The notes: generated by a model not told the origin, from the sequence alone. A DNA stretch of 64,000 bases from Bradyrhizobium sp. SK17 (GCF_002831585.1 NZ_CP025113.1:3177001-3241000); one strand, 5' to 3'; numbered from the stretch's first letter, positions 24,721 to 34,315 are shown. Translations and numbers: made by a program.

Positions 24721-25371
24721 ATGGCACGAGCAGTTCGAAGCGCGCCGGAATCGCGAGACGAGGCGCCTGTGTCCCGGCGGACGCAGGGTGAGCGCCGCGA
24801 TGAAGCGGAGCGGCGGATCCTTGAAGCGGCCGCGCTGATCGTCGCTGAAAACGGGCTCGAGGCGATCACGCTGGCGGAGGCGGGTGCGCGTGCCGGTTAC
24901 AGCCGCGGATTGCCGTCGCACTATTTCAAGACCAAGGCGGATCTGCTGTCGGCGCTCGGCGCCTACATCATCGATTCCTTCATCGCCGATCGCCGCGCCG
25001 CGTCGCCGGAACTGACCGGTTATGACGGCCTGATCGCGTCGTTCAAATACTACTTCGTGATGCCGGCCCGGACGCCCGTCATGGCGCGCGCGTTTCACGC
25101 CGTGCTGGCCGGCGCGCTCACCGTGCCGCCGATCACCGCCACCGTCGCCAAGCTCAACCGCGAAACGCGAGGCGAGATCGCCGCGGGTCTCAAGGCGGGA
25201 ATCGCCGCGGGCCGGTTGCGCCCCGACATCGATCTGGAAACCGAGAGCGCACTGATCCTCGCAGGCCTGCGCGGGTCGGTCGCGCAGTGGCTGGTCGATC
25301 CCGAGGGCGTCGATCTCGAAGCCATCAGCGCGCGCTTCATTGCGACCGTCGAAGGAAGGCTGGCGAAATGA
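24721..25371 (+). CDS. TetR family transcriptional regulator, second of the island
   Basis: 216 aa. After a basic, disordered N-terminus the TetR_N domain begins at about residue 22 (RRDEAERRILEAAALIV), with helix-turn-helix LAEAGARAGYSRGLPSHYF then KTKADLL. The C-terminal domain is of the BetI/TetR_C_6 type in appearance (ARTPVMARAFHAVLAG). It overlaps the acyl-CoA ligase start by four bases (ATGA at 25368), so regulator and enzymes are co-transcribed. It probably controls both its own operon (24721-30710) and the divergent thiolase/DUF35 pair through the palindrome at 24642-24659. Confidence 0.92.
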   Translation: MARAVRSAPESRDEAPVSRRTQGERRDEAERRILEAAALIVAENGLEAITLAEAGARAGYSRGLPSHYFKTKADLLSALGAYIIDSFIADRRAASPELTGYDGLIASFKYYFVMPARTPVMARAFHAVLAGALTVPPITATVAKLNRETRGEIAAGLKAGIAAGRLRPDIDLETESALILAGLRGSVAQWLVDPEGVDLEAISARFIATVEGRLAK

Positions 25372-26918
25372 GCATTGTGCCCAACAGCGTCGAGTATTGG
25401 GCGGCCGATCGTCCCGATGACATCGCCTTCATCGAGGGCGATCGCCGGCTGACATGGTCAGAGCTCAACGATGCGGCGAACCGCGTCGCGCATGGCCTGG
25501 CCGCGCGGGGCGTGGCCGCCGGCGACATCGTGGTGCTGCGGACCCAGATCCGGATCGAGTGGCCGATCCTGAGCGAGGCGATTGGCAAGCTGCGCTGCTC
25601 GTTGCTCGGGCTCAACTGGCGGCTGACGCCGTCGGAGACGCAATATGTGCTGTCGAACAGCGGCGCCACGGTCGTGGTCTGCGACGACGAGGATCCGTCT
25701 GCCCTGACATCAGCCTTCGAGGGCTTGCCGATCAAGCTCGCGGTCGCGATCGGGGCCGCAGCGCCGGGCTTCGTCGCATTCTCCGATCTTCTCGACGCCC
25801 CGGCCGAACCGGCGATGTTCAGCGCGGGCCGGCCGCCGCTGATCCTCTACACGTCAGGCACCACCGGCCTGCCCAAGGGCGTGGTCTCGGTGTTGCAGCC
25901 GGGCGTGCAGATGGACGCGCGCACCAGCGAGTATCTCTCCGACGTGGCGTCGACCCGGCGCGGCCAGCCCGGCGGCGTGTCGCTGCTGACGTTGCCGCTG
26001 CACCATGGCGCCGGCCCGTCGCAGGTCTGGGGCGCGATCCAGCTCGGCAATCCGACCATCATGATGCGGCGCTTCGATCCCGAAGCAGCGCTGCGTCTGA
26101 TTGCGACGCATCGCGTCACCAACTGGACCGGCGTTCCCACCATGTACAAGCGCCTCGCGGCGCTGTCGAAGGACGCGCTCGACGCCTACGACGTGTCGTC
26201 GATCCGCGCACTCTCGGTCGGCGCGGCGCCGGTGCCCTACGAACTGAAGCGCTGGATCATCGGCTATTTCGGCGATGGGGTGCTCGGCGAAGGCTACGGC
26301 GCCACCGAGGTCGGCATGATCAGCTTCCTGCCGCCGGACATGCAGCAGCGCAAACCCGGCTCCAGCGGCCGTCCGCACCAGCATGTCGAGATCAGCATTC
26401 GCGACGCCGAGGGGCGGGAGCTGCCGCGCAACCAGACCGGCGAGATCTGGATCAGGACGCCGGTGACGATCCGCTCTTATCTGAACGGCAAGCCGCTCGG
26501 ACCCGATACGCGGGACGCCGATGGATATTTTCGGGTCGGCGACGTCGGCCTGCTCGACGATGACGGTTATCTCTTCATCACCGACCGCGCCAAGGACATG
26601 ATCATTGCCGGTGGCGTCAACATCTACCCGGCCGAGATCGAGGCCGCGATCCTCGGGCACCCGGACGTGCAGGACGTCGCTGTCATCGGCATCCCCGACG
26701 ATGAGTTCGGCGAGCAAGTCAAGGCGTTCTGCGAGCTGAAGCCGGGCCACGCGGTGGACCAGGCCGCAATCCTCGATTTCTGCCGCGACCATCTCGCGTC
26801 CTACAAGCGGCCCAGGACGCTGTCGATCGTCGATGAACTGCCACGCAACACCATGGGCAAGCTGCTCAAGCGCGAATTGCGCGAACCCTACTGGAAGGGA
26901 CGGGAGAGAAACGTATGA
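25368..26918 (+). CDS. Acyl-CoA ligase (AMP-dependent synthetase/ligase family), 516 aa
   Basis: ANL enzyme. P-loop motif LYTSGTTGLPKG is near residue 160, GYGATEVG is the A5 motif, YFRVGDVG the A7-like segment, DRAKDMIIAGGVNIYPAEIE the A8 hinge, and the C-terminal catalytic Lys is in LPRNTMGKLLKREL. The start ATG overlaps the TetR stop (ATGA), with GAAGGAAGG upstream. The stop overlaps the SDR start by four bases. It is different enough from the ligase at 4498 to suggest another acid substrate, in keeping with its separate regulator. Confidence 0.93.
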   Translation: MSIVPNSVEYWAADRPDDIAFIEGDRRLTWSELNDAANRVAHGLAARGVAAGDIVVLRTQIRIEWPILSEAIGKLRCSLLGLNWRLTPSETQYVLSNSGATVVVCDDEDPSALTSAFEGLPIKLAVAIGAAAPGFVAFSDLLDAPAEPAMFSAGRPPLILYTSGTTGLPKGVVSVLQPGVQMDARTSEYLSDVASTRRGQPGGVSLLTLPLHHGAGPSQVWGAIQLGNPTIMMRRFDPEAALRLIATHRVTNWTGVPTMYKRLAALSKDALDAYDVSSIRALSVGAAPVPYELKRWIIGYFGDGVLGEGYGATEVGMISFLPPDMQQRKPGSSGRPHQHVEISIRDAEGRELPRNQTGEIWIRTPVTIRSYLNGKPLGPDTRDADGYFRVGDVGLLDDDGYLFITDRAKDMIIAGGVNIYPAEIEAAILGHPDVQDVAVIGIPDDEFGEQVKAFCELKPGHAVDQAAILDFCRDHLASYKRPRTLSIVDELPRNTMGKLLKRELREPYWKGRERNV

Positions 26919-27706
26919 GTGATATCCTCGATCTGAACGGCAAGGTGACGCTGGTCACCGGCGCGGGCCAGGGTGTCGGGCGCCAGATCGCGCTGCACTT
27001 CGCCGCGCACAAGGCTGCCGGCGTCGTCGTCAACGACTACTTCCTCGATCGCGCCGAGCAGGTCGCGCGCGAAATCAACGCCGCCGGCGGCAAGGCGATC
27101 GCGGCGCAGGCCGACGTCACCGATCTCGCGTCGGTGAGGGCGATGATCGGCCAGGCCGAACGGGCCTTCGGTCCGGTCGACGTTCTCGTCAACAATGCCG
27201 GCAATGCCGGCGCGACCCCCGATCCCGACGCGCGCAAGCCGTTCTGGGAGACCGGCCCCGAAGTGTGGAACAGCTTTATCGGCGTCAACCTCTACGGCGT
27301 CATCAACTGCGCTTCGGCCTGCATCCCGCAGATGATCGAGCGCAAGGGCGGCCGCATCGTCACCATCATCTCGGATGCCGGACGTGCCGGCGAAGCAGGC
27401 CTCGAGGTCTATTCGGGCGCGAAGGCGGGCGCCGCGGGCTTTACGCGCGCGGTCGCTCGCTCGCTCGGCCGCCATAACATCACCGCGAATTGCGTGGCGA
27501 TCGCCGCCACCCTGACGCCAGCGATCGAGGCGCGGCTGAAGGCCAATCCCGAGATGCAGAAGAAGATGATGGAGAAATACGTCATCCGCCGCCCGGGCCT
27601 GCCGTCCGACGTCGCCAACATGGTGCTGTTCCTCGCCTCCGACGCGAGCGCGTGGATCACCGGCCAGACCTATCCGGTCAATGGCGGCTTTACCTTTGCA
27701 TTGTGA
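26915..27706 (+). CDS. Short-chain dehydrogenase/reductase (SDR), 263 aa
   Basis: Classical SDR with the cofactor loop TGAGQGVGRQIALHF, an NNAGNAG motif, and catalytic Tyr-x3-Lys in VYSGAKAG. The usual catalytic Ser position reads IISDAGR, with Ser before Asp, so the triad is kept. The C-terminus (TYPVNGGFTFAL) is typical. It is translationally coupled to the ligase and followed 9 bases later by the crotonase gene. It most likely oxidises the 3-hydroxyacyl-CoA made by that crotonase. Confidence 0.92.
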   Translation: MSDILDLNGKVTLVTGAGQGVGRQIALHFAAHKAAGVVVNDYFLDRAEQVAREINAAGGKAIAAQADVTDLASVRAMIGQAERAFGPVDVLVNNAGNAGATPDPDARKPFWETGPEVWNSFIGVNLYGVINCASACIPQMIERKGGRIVTIISDAGRAGEAGLEVYSGAKAGAAGFTRAVARSLGRHNITANCVAIAATLTPAIEARLKANPEMQKKMMEKYVIRRPGLPSDVANMVLFLASDASAWITGQTYPVNGGFTFAL

Positions 27707-27715
27707 GGCGCATCG

Positions 27716-28489
27716 ATGACCACTGAAAGCGAACAGGTCGTTCTGACCGAGCGGCGCGGCCATATCCTCGTCGTCACCCTGAATCGTCCCGAGGCGCGCA
27801 ATGCGTGCAATCTCGCGCTCGCGCGCGGCATCTCCGATGCAATGGATGTGCTCGATGCGGAGGATGGACTGTTTGTCGGCGTCATCACCGGCGCAGGCGG
27901 CAACTTCTCGGCCGGCGCCGATCTCAAGGCGGTCGCGCGCGGCGAGCGTGGCGTCACCGAGCGCGGCGGCTTTGGATTGTTCCGCCGGCCGCCACACAAG
28001 CCATTGATCGCCGCGGTCGAGGGTTATGCCGTCGGCGGCGGGCTCGAGCTTTGCCTGTCCTGCGATCTGATCGTCGCCGCGCGTGACGCCAAGATGGGAT
28101 TGCCGGAAGTCAGGCACAATGTCGTCGCCGTCGGTGGCGGCCTGTTCCGGTTGCCGAAGCGGATTCCCTATCACGTTGCGATGGAGCTGGCACTCACCGG
28201 GCAGTTCAAGGGCGCGGAGTATTTCGAGCGCCTGGGGCTCGTGAACCGGATCGTCGAACCCGGAGAGGCGCTCGAGGCAGCGATCGCGTTCGGCAACGAA
28301 CTCCTCGTCAACGGTCCGACGGCGCTCGCCGCCTCGAAGGAGATCGTCTTCCAGGCCGCGAACTGGACCGATGAAGCGGGATGGACCGCGCAGGCGCCGA
28401 TCGCGGACCGCGCCTTCAATTCCGAGGATCGCGTCGAGGGGCTGAAGGCATTCGCCGAGAAGCGCAAGCCGGTGTGGAAGGGGCGCTGA
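27716..28489 (+). CDS. Enoyl-CoA hydratase (crotonase family), 257 aa
   Basis: Crotonase-fold enzyme. The first oxyanion segment is NFSAGADLKAVARGE near residue 65; the second, EGYAVGGGLELCLSCDLIVAA, includes one of the two catalytic Glu positions. LPEVRHNVVAVGGGLFRLPKR supplies the other (Glu in LPEV). The C-terminal PVWKGR is the common end of the family. It lies between an SDR and a nitronate-monooxygenase-like gene in the second TetR operon, with 2 bases to the next start. Hydration of an enoyl-CoA for side-chain beta-oxidation is the likely role. Confidence 0.92.
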   Translation: MTTESEQVVLTERRGHILVVTLNRPEARNACNLALARGISDAMDVLDAEDGLFVGVITGAGGNFSAGADLKAVARGERGVTERGGFGLFRRPPHKPLIAAVEGYAVGGGLELCLSCDLIVAARDAKMGLPEVRHNVVAVGGGLFRLPKRIPYHVAMELALTGQFKGAEYFERLGLVNRIVEPGEALEAAIAFGNELLVNGPTALAASKEIVFQAANWTDEAGWTAQAPIADRAFNSEDRVEGLKAFAEKRKPVWKGR

Positions 28490-28491
28490 TC

Positions 28492-29466
28492 ATGCAGGCG
28501 GCTGCCCGCCCGGGCGCGATTCCGGTTGCGATCGCGGAGCGGCTGCGGCTGCCGTTGATCGCAGCCCCGATGCTGCGCGTATCCGGGGTCGATCTGGTGA
28601 CGGCGGTCTGCCGGGCCGGCGCGATCGGCGCGTTTCCGACCGCGAATGCCCGCTCGGTCGAGGAGCTCGATGCCTGGTTAGACCAGATCGAGCGCGGTGT
28701 CGCGGAGCTCGGCCGTCCGGCCGCGCCGCATTGTCCGAACCTCATCATCCGTCAGCCACGCTTCAAGGACGATCTCGGCTGCCTCGTCAGGCACAAGGTC
28801 GAGATGGTCATCACCAGCGTCGGATCGCCAGCGGCGGCGGTCGCGCCGCTGCACGATGTCGGCTGTCTCGTGTTCGCCGACATCGCCTCGCTGCGGCATG
28901 CCGAGAAGGCGATCGAGGCGGGCGCTGATGGCTTGATCCTGCTGACCGCAGGTGCCGGTGGTCAGACCGGCTGGGCCAATCCATTCGCCTTCGTGCGCGC
29001 GGTGCGCGCGATGTTCGACGGTCCGCTCGTGCTCGCGGGCGGCGTCAGCGACGGCACCGCGCTCGCCGCGGCGCGACTGCTCGGCTGCGATCTCGCCTAC
29101 ATGGGAACGCGCTTCATCGCCGCACGCGAGAGCATGGCGAGCGAGGCCTATCGCAAAATGCTGGTCGACAGCACGCTCGACGACGTCATGCTGACCAGGG
29201 CCTTCACCGGCCTCGATGCCAGCATGCTGCGGCCTTCGATCGTTGCCGCGGGGCTCGATCCCGCAAATCTCGACGAGCAGGTGTCGGAGGCGCGCGCACG
29301 CGAGAAGTTCGGCGGCAAGAGCGACGCGGAAGGACCGCGGCGCTGGATCGAGGTCTGGAGCGCCGGCCATTCGGTCTCCGGCGTCCGCGCAGTGACGGGA
29401 GCTGCCGACATCGTCGACGAGGTCGCTGCGCAGTATCAACTGGCCTGCGCAAGAGGCGCCGCATAA
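28492..29466 (+). CDS. Nitronate monooxygenase-like FMN oxidoreductase
   Basis: TIM-barrel flavoprotein of 324 aa, 2-nitropropane-dioxygenase superfamily. N-terminal PLIAAPMLRVSG, then the FMN-phosphate region LAGGVSDGTALAAARLLGCDLAYMGTRF are clear. The segment that reads AGGH in many nitronate monooxygenases is AGAGGQTG here, so the putative catalytic His is Gln. In acyl-CoA clusters members often act as enoyl-CoA reductases or unknown flavin enzymes. Start ATG at 28492, two bases after the hydratase stop. The exact reaction is open; real nitronate oxidation is doubtful. Confidence 0.85.
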   Translation: MQAAARPGAIPVAIAERLRLPLIAAPMLRVSGVDLVTAVCRAGAIGAFPTANARSVEELDAWLDQIERGVAELGRPAAPHCPNLIIRQPRFKDDLGCLVRHKVEMVITSVGSPAAAVAPLHDVGCLVFADIASLRHAEKAIEAGADGLILLTAGAGGQTGWANPFAFVRAVRAMFDGPLVLAGGVSDGTALAAARLLGCDLAYMGTRFIAARESMASEAYRKMLVDSTLDDVMLTRAFTGLDASMLRPSIVAAGLDPANLDEQVSEARAREKFGGKSDAEGPRRWIEVWSAGHSVSGVRAVTGAADIVDEVAAQYQLACARGAA

Positions 29467-29492
29467 GGCGTCCAATCCAACGGAGGAAACCC

Positions 29493-30710
29493 ATGATGAC
29501 GATCAGCCGCAGAACGCTGCTCGGGACGACGGCGGCCGGGTTCGCGGCGTGCATTGGCGGCAAGGCATTTGCCGGCGCGTCCTATGATCCCGGCGCCAGT
29601 GACGCGGAAATCCGCATCGGGCAGTTCGGACCGCTCAGCGGTCCGGTGTCGTCGTTCGGCGTGCTGGCCAATGCGATGGACGCCTATTTCCGCATGCTGA
29701 ACGACGCCGGCGGGATCAACGGCCGCAAGATCAGGTTCATCAACTATGACGATGCCTACAGCCCGCCGAAATCGGTCGAGGCGGCGCGGCGGCTGGTCGA
29801 GGGCGACGAGGTGCTGTTCATCGCGGGCGCGATGGGAACGCCGGGCAACATCGCCGTGCAGAAATACATGAACGCGCGAAAGGTCCCGCAGCTGTTCCTG
29901 GCGGCCGCCGCCAGCAAGCTGTCGGACCCCGCGGTCAATCCGTGGACGATGGTTGGCGGGACCACCTACGAGATCGAGGGCGCCGTCGTCGGCCGCTATA
30001 TCGCAGGCACTTTCCCGGACGCGAAGATTGGCCTGCTGTACCAGAACGACGATGCCGGCAAGGCAACGCTGTCGGGTCTGAAGACCGGCCTTGGCGCCAG
30101 GACCGCGCAGATCGTCTCCGAGCTGAACTACTCGGTCGGCGATCCGACGATCGATTCCCAGATCGTTCAGATGAAATTGGCGGGCGCCGACGTGGTGTTC
30201 CTCATCACCATTCCCAAGATGGCGAGCCAGGCGTTGCGCAAGATGGCGGCGCTGGAGTGGCGGCCGCAGGTGTTCCTCGGCGCCGGCAATGCCTCGGTGC
30301 GCGCGACGCTGAAGCCCGCCGGGTTCGAAACCGCGCAGGGCATCCTCGCCTTCGCCACCCGGAAAGATCCCGGCAATCCGCTCTGGGCCGATGCGGCCGA
30401 CATGAAGCAATACATGGCGTTCCTCGATCGCTACGTCCCGAACGCCGATCGCGCCGATGATCTCTATGCGATCGGCTACACTGTTGCGGCAACCGCCGCT
30501 CACGTCATCAGCCAATGCGGCGATCAGTTGACGCGCGCCAACGTCATGCACCAGGCGAGCAACCTGAAGACCTTCGCGGCGCCGCTGCTCATCCCCGGTA
30601 TCACGCTCAACACGACGCCGACCGACTATGTGCCGATCAAGCAGTTCCAGCTGATGCGGTTCAAGGGCGAGGCCTATGAGAAGGTCGGCGAACTGCTCAC
30701 CGCGGCCTGA
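29493..30710 (+). CDS. ABC transporter substrate-binding protein with Tat-type signal (LivK family)
   Basis: Peripla_BP_6 protein of 405 aa. The N-terminus has SRRTLLG followed by a hydrophobic stretch and AFA, i.e. a twin-arginine-like signal. The mature part begins YDPGASDAEIRIG and shares GGINGRKIRF and YDDAYSPPKSVE with the protein at 3062-4297, of which it is a paralogue. Start ATGATG preceded by GGAGGAAACCC. It is the last gene of the second TetR operon and has no own permease nearby. It probably works with the LivHMGF core. The Tat signal is uncertain because Sec also tolerates RR. Confidence 0.9.
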   Translation: MMTISRRTLLGTTAAGFAACIGGKAFAGASYDPGASDAEIRIGQFGPLSGPVSSFGVLANAMDAYFRMLNDAGGINGRKIRFINYDDAYSPPKSVEAARRLVEGDEVLFIAGAMGTPGNIAVQKYMNARKVPQLFLAAAASKLSDPAVNPWTMVGGTTYEIEGAVVGRYIAGTFPDAKIGLLYQNDDAGKATLSGLKTGLGARTAQIVSELNYSVGDPTIDSQIVQMKLAGADVVFLITIPKMASQALRKMAALEWRPQVFLGAGNASVRATLKPAGFETAQGILAFATRKDPGNPLWADAADMKQYMAFLDRYVPNADRADDLYAIGYTVAATAAHVISQCGDQLTRANVMHQASNLKTFAAPLLIPGITLNTTPTDYVPIKQFQLMRFKGEAYEKVGELLTAA

Positions 30711-31238
30711 GGCGGCTTCTCCACCGTTCGGTGGTTAACCGAGCCTTAACCAGGCAGGACGCGCGTCGCGCGGTCTGGAACAGGACAATTCGTCGCAGCC
30801 AACCGTGTCTTGTCACTCGAATCCGATGAGCCTGTGCAACCGTTGATTGACGAATTGTTGCTAAAGAGAAACCGTCCCCGGTTGGGAGCGGAATGTGACG
30901 AAGTCAGTGATATCGACGATCTGCCAGGCCAGCGTTGCTCTTGCCTGTCCGTCGAACCGCGCACCCGACATTTTCAACCGTCCCGCATTTCTTAAGCTGA
31001 TTGCAGTTCCCGCACCGTGGCTGGAGTGGGAGGGCGGCCGCGACCGCGATCTCCGGTGGTGACCCCCGGAGCGCGATCGGGCCGCCCCTTTCCAGCCGGG
31101 AGCGGTAACGGTGGATGCGCGCAATCGTGAATTCGGACGCGCAGGTTCCATCGCTAGGATCGCAATGACGCCATTTGCCGATGGCTGAACGGGTCCGCCT
31201 GCGGATCAAATTGCAACCTCATCCCGATTTCACTCTTG
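30711..31238. other. 528-bp intergenic region with two hairpins
   Basis: No convincing gene is present. CCACCG-TT-CGGTGG at 30721-30734, just after the binding-protein stop, could be a weak terminator without a T-run. A much larger imperfect hairpin spans 31032-31087: GGGCGGCC on the left pairs with GGCCGCCC on the right, and CTCCGG pairs with CCGGAG inside. A frame at 30810-30995 on the plus strand reads a little like protein at first (QPLIDELLLKRNRPRLG) but has only a TTG start and ends in low-quality sequence. The region may hold the promoter of the serine hydrolase. Confidence 0.4.
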
Positions 31239-32369
31239 ATGAAGCAATGGTTCCCCGTCCGGATCGCGGTCGCCCTGCTTGCCGTCGTTGCTAGCGCGCT
31301 CGTGGTGGCACGTGCGGATTCCGACATGGATGCGCAGATCAGGGACATCGTCGCGTCAGAGCTTGCGCCGACCGCGACCGCGGCCGATCCCGGCGGCCTC
31401 GCCGCAGCGGTCTATGCCGGCGGCCGGCTCGCGTTCTTCAACTACGGCGTTGCCGACGCCGCGACGAAACGACTGGTCACCTCGGACACGCTGTTCAGCC
31501 TGGCCTCACTGCGCAAGCTGTTCGAGGCGACGCTGGTCGCGCTCGGCACCGAGCGGGGCGAATTGCAGCTGGACGAGCCCGTCAAGAAGTATCTGCCCGA
31601 GCTGCACGGCGAGTACATCAGCCGCGTCACCATTGGCGAACTCGTTACCCATACGTCGGGGCTGTTGCTGCCGACCGATCATCCGCCATGGCCGAACGAG
31701 ACCTTCAGCCGCGACCAGTTCATCGCGATGCTCAATGCATGGACGCCACCGGCCGGCGAGCAGCCCGGCAAGCAGCGCATCTACAGCCATGCCGGCTATG
31801 TGCTGCTGCAATTGGTGCTGGAGCGGCGCTACGGCATGCCGATCGCGACGCTGATCGAGAGCCGCATCCTGAAGCCGCTCGGTATGACCTCGACCTTCGT
31901 TCCGGATCGCGGCGAGGACAATCGCGCGACAACGACGCCCGAGATCGTGCAGCGCATGGTTCAGGGCTATTCCCACGACGGCGCGCCGATCGGCCCAATC
32001 GGCAACCAGCAGAGCTACTACGATTTTCCGGGCACCGGCCAGATGTTCTCCTCGGCCCGCGATCTCGGCATCTGGCTGCGCGCCTGCCTCGACGACGCTG
32101 TGATCGATCCCGAATTGCGCGCCGCGTTGCAGATGACCGAACGCGAGAGTTTTCGCGTCGATGCGAAGTTCGGCCAGGCGATGGCATGGGAGCACGTGCG
32201 GCTGGACGGCGTCACCGTCATCGACAAGCCGGGCGGGCTGAACAATGCCTCGGCCTATGTCGGCCTGGTGCCCGCGCGCAGGCTTGGCATCGTGCTGCTC
32301 GCCAATCGCGGGGAGTATCCGCACGAGATTGCTCGCTACAGAATACTGCCGGCACTCGCGCGGCTCTGA
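31239..32369 (+). CDS. Serine hydrolase, class C beta-lactamase/esterase family (periplasmic)
   Basis: 376 aa. N-terminal signal peptide (VRIAVALLAVVASALVVARA). The catalytic Ser-x-x-Lys is SLRK in FSLASLRKLFE, and YSHAGYVLL holds the Tyr of the second motif (Y-x-H instead of Y-x-N, common in EstB/PbpX-like proteins). KPGGLNNASAY near the end is the third motif region. The family hydrolyses esters, D-amino peptides or beta-lactams; most environmental members are esterases or D-peptidases. A TTG directly precedes the ATG and is ignored. It is monocistronic, unconnected with the island upstream. A second such hydrolase is encoded at 38697-39995. Confidence 0.88.
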   Translation: MKQWFPVRIAVALLAVVASALVVARADSDMDAQIRDIVASELAPTATAADPGGLAAAVYAGGRLAFFNYGVADAATKRLVTSDTLFSLASLRKLFEATLVALGTERGELQLDEPVKKYLPELHGEYISRVTIGELVTHTSGLLLPTDHPPWPNETFSRDQFIAMLNAWTPPAGEQPGKQRIYSHAGYVLLQLVLERRYGMPIATLIESRILKPLGMTSTFVPDRGEDNRATTTPEIVQRMVQGYSHDGAPIGPIGNQQSYYDFPGTGQMFSSARDLGIWLRACLDDAVIDPELRAALQMTERESFRVDAKFGQAMAWEHVRLDGVTVIDKPGGLNNASAYVGLVPARRLGIVLLANRGEYPHEIARYRILPALARL

Positions 32370-32510
32370 CCAAACCCCGGTATTCTAGCGACAATGCGTG
32401 CCAATCCGATGACATTGCCCGGCAGGGGGAGCATGCAAAAATTGCGATGGCGCGTAACCGTGATCGGCTGTATAAGCCAGTAGCTTCTTCTCCATGTTGA
32501 AGAGGCTGAT

Positions 32511-32840
32511 ATGACCGTTCTCTATCCTGATCTGCACGCTCCTGATTTGCATGCTTGGCTTTCGCAGCAGCCGCACGGCTTGCGGACCTTCAGGACCTTC
32601 CAGCAAAAACTCGAGACCTTGAGCAAGGACGACCCCGAGCAACGCGGCGTTTGCCGGCTGCTGAGCGGTCTCGTCGGCAACTACGTCGAAACCTTTGATG
32701 AGGAGCCACTGCCGGTCGCGGTCGCCGACCGTGCCTATGGCCGGCTGCTCGACCTCGTCGCAAGCCTTGATCTCAAGGGCAATTCCGATCGCCGTCTCGC
32801 CGACATCAACCGCATCGCGTCCTGCGATCTGGTGAACTGA
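32511..32840 (+). CDS. Hypothetical protein, 109 aa
   Basis: I do not recognise this protein. It is soluble and largely helical, slightly acidic, without signal peptide, Cys pairs or repeats. Sequence such as LRTFRTFQQKLETLSKDDPEQRG and YGRLLDLVASLDLKG has normal protein character. ATG at 32511 is preceded by GAAGAGGC. It is convergent with glgA, with only 20 bases between the two stops, so their transcripts may interfere. No function can be inferred from the position. Confidence 0.65.
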   Translation: MTVLYPDLHAPDLHAWLSQQPHGLRTFRTFQQKLETLSKDDPEQRGVCRLLSGLVGNYVETFDEEPLPVAVADRAYGRLLDLVASLDLKGNSDRRLADINRIASCDLVN

Positions 32841-32860
32841 CTGCGGCTGATGCTTTGGGT

Positions 32861-34315
32861 CTAGCGGCGCGCTGCCGCGAGCTCGCGATAGAGCGCGGCG
32901 TAACGGCCGGCGCGATCGTGCCACGAGACATCGGTGGCCATGCCGGCTTGCTGCAACCGGCGCCAGGTCACCTTGTCGTTGAACAGCAGGTTCGCCGTGC
33001 GCAAGCCATGCGCGAGCGCCTCCGAGGTCACCGGTGCGAACTTGACGCCGGTTGCGGCCTCGCCGGTCACCGCGGCCTCGTCGAAGCCGATCACGGTGTC
33101 GGCCAGTCCGCCGACATTGGCGACAACAGGGATCGCGCCATAGCGCAGCGCGCAGAGCTGGGTGAGGCCGCAGGGTTCGAAGCGCGACGGCACCGCGAGC
33201 GCGTCGGCGCCTGCCTGGATCAGATGCGCCAGCGCCTCGTCATAGCCGATCACGACCGCGATCCGGCCGGGATTGTCGCGCGCCAGCGCGGCATAGCCAT
33301 CCTGCAAATCGCGGTCGCCGCTGCCGAGCAGCGCGAGCTGGATGCCTTCGCCGAGCAATGTCGGAATATTCTCCAGCAGCAGGTCGAGACCCTTCTGCCA
33401 TGACAGCCGGCTGATGACGCCGAGCAGCATCGCGTCCGGCACTGGATCAAGCCCGAAGCGCCGTTGCAACGCCGCCTTGTTGGCCGCGCGCTCGGCGAGA
33501 TTGTCGGCGCTGAAGCGCGCTGCGATATCGGCATCGGTGGCCGGATTCCACACCGCGACGTCGATGCCGTTGAGGATGCCGCTCAGCACGTCGGCGCGTT
33601 CGCGGAGCAGGCCGCCAAATCCCATGCCGCCGTCGTCGCTCTGGATCTCCCGCGCATAGGTCGGCGATACCGTGGTGATGCGGTCGGCGAATTGCAGGCC
33701 GGCCTTCAACAGGCTGATGGTGCCGTAATATTCGACGCCGTGAAGCGAGTAGGCCTCGCCGGGCAGGCCGAACGTCGCCAGCATGTCCGGCGAGAACTGT
33801 CCCTGATAGGCAAGATTGTGCACAGTCATCACCGTGCCAGGCCTCGGCTGCCCGCCATAATGCAGATAGGCCGGCGCAAGGCCGGCCTGCCAGTCATGTG
33901 CATGCACGATGTCCGGAATGAAAGACGGGATCGCGCCCTGGCCGATTTCGGCCGCCATTCGTGACAGCGCCGCGAAGCGAATGCCGTTGTCGGGCCAATC
34001 CCGTCCGTCGGAATCGACATAGGGATTGCCAGGGCGTGCATAGAGATGCGGAGCGTCGAGCGCGAACAGATCGAGGCCGTCATGCGAGCCGGCGAGCAGG
34101 CGGATCGGGCCGCCGTAGAACTCCGGCCATTGCAGCAGCGTCTCCGCGGAAGCCAGCGCCGTGAGTACGGCGGGATATCCCGGCACCAGCGTCCGCGTCG
34201 TGACGCCATGCTCTTTCAGCGCCGCCGGCAGCGCGCCGACCACGTCGGCAAGGCCGCCGGTCTTGACGATCGGGTAGACTTCGGAGGCGACCGCCAGGAC
34301 GCGGATCGGCGTCAT
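32861..34315 (-). CDS. glgA: Glycogen synthase (ADP-glucose)
   Basis: Glycosyltransferase family 5 enzyme that extends alpha-1,4-glucan from ADP-glucose. 484 aa is the standard bacterial length. The N-terminal ADP-glucose motif [13 protein letters not shown] is at residues 18-30. The GT-B fold continues with YHG-type central sequence ([15 protein letters not shown]), [13 protein letters not shown] and the C-terminal catalytic region [23 protein letters not shown], with the conserved Glu in FEPCG. The start overlaps glgC by four bases, so the two are translationally coupled. No branching enzyme or phosphorylase gene is in the window. Confidence 0.97.
   Translation of the reverse strand: MTPIRVLAVASEVYPIVKTGGLADVVGALPAALKEHGVTTRTLVPGYPAVLTALASAETLLQWPEFYGGPIRLLAGSHDGLDLFALDAPHLYARPGNPYVDSDGRDWPDNGIRFAALSRMAAEIGQGAIPSFIPDIVHAHDWQAGLAPAYLHYGGQPRPGTVMTVHNLAYQGQFSPDMLATFGLPGEAYSLHGVEYYGTISLLKAGLQFADRITTVSPTYAREIQSDDGGMGFGGLLRERADVLSGILNGIDVAVWNPATDADIAARFSADNLAERAANKAALQRRFGLDPVPDAMLLGVISRLSWQKGLDLLLENIPTLLGEGIQLALLGSGDRDLQDGYAALARDNPGRIAVVIGYDEALAHLIQAGADALAVPSRFEPCGLTQLCALRYGAIPVVANVGGLADTVIGFDEAAVTGEAATGVKFAPVTSEALAHGLRTANLLFNDKVTWRRLQQAGMATDVSWHDRAGRYAALYRELAAARR

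Noticed and set aside
30810..30995. Possible small gene in the 528-bp gap, starting with TTG
   Set aside because: First half looks protein-like, but there is no ribosome binding site, the second half is Cys/Arg/Ser-rich shadow-like sequence, and the opposite strand is open too.
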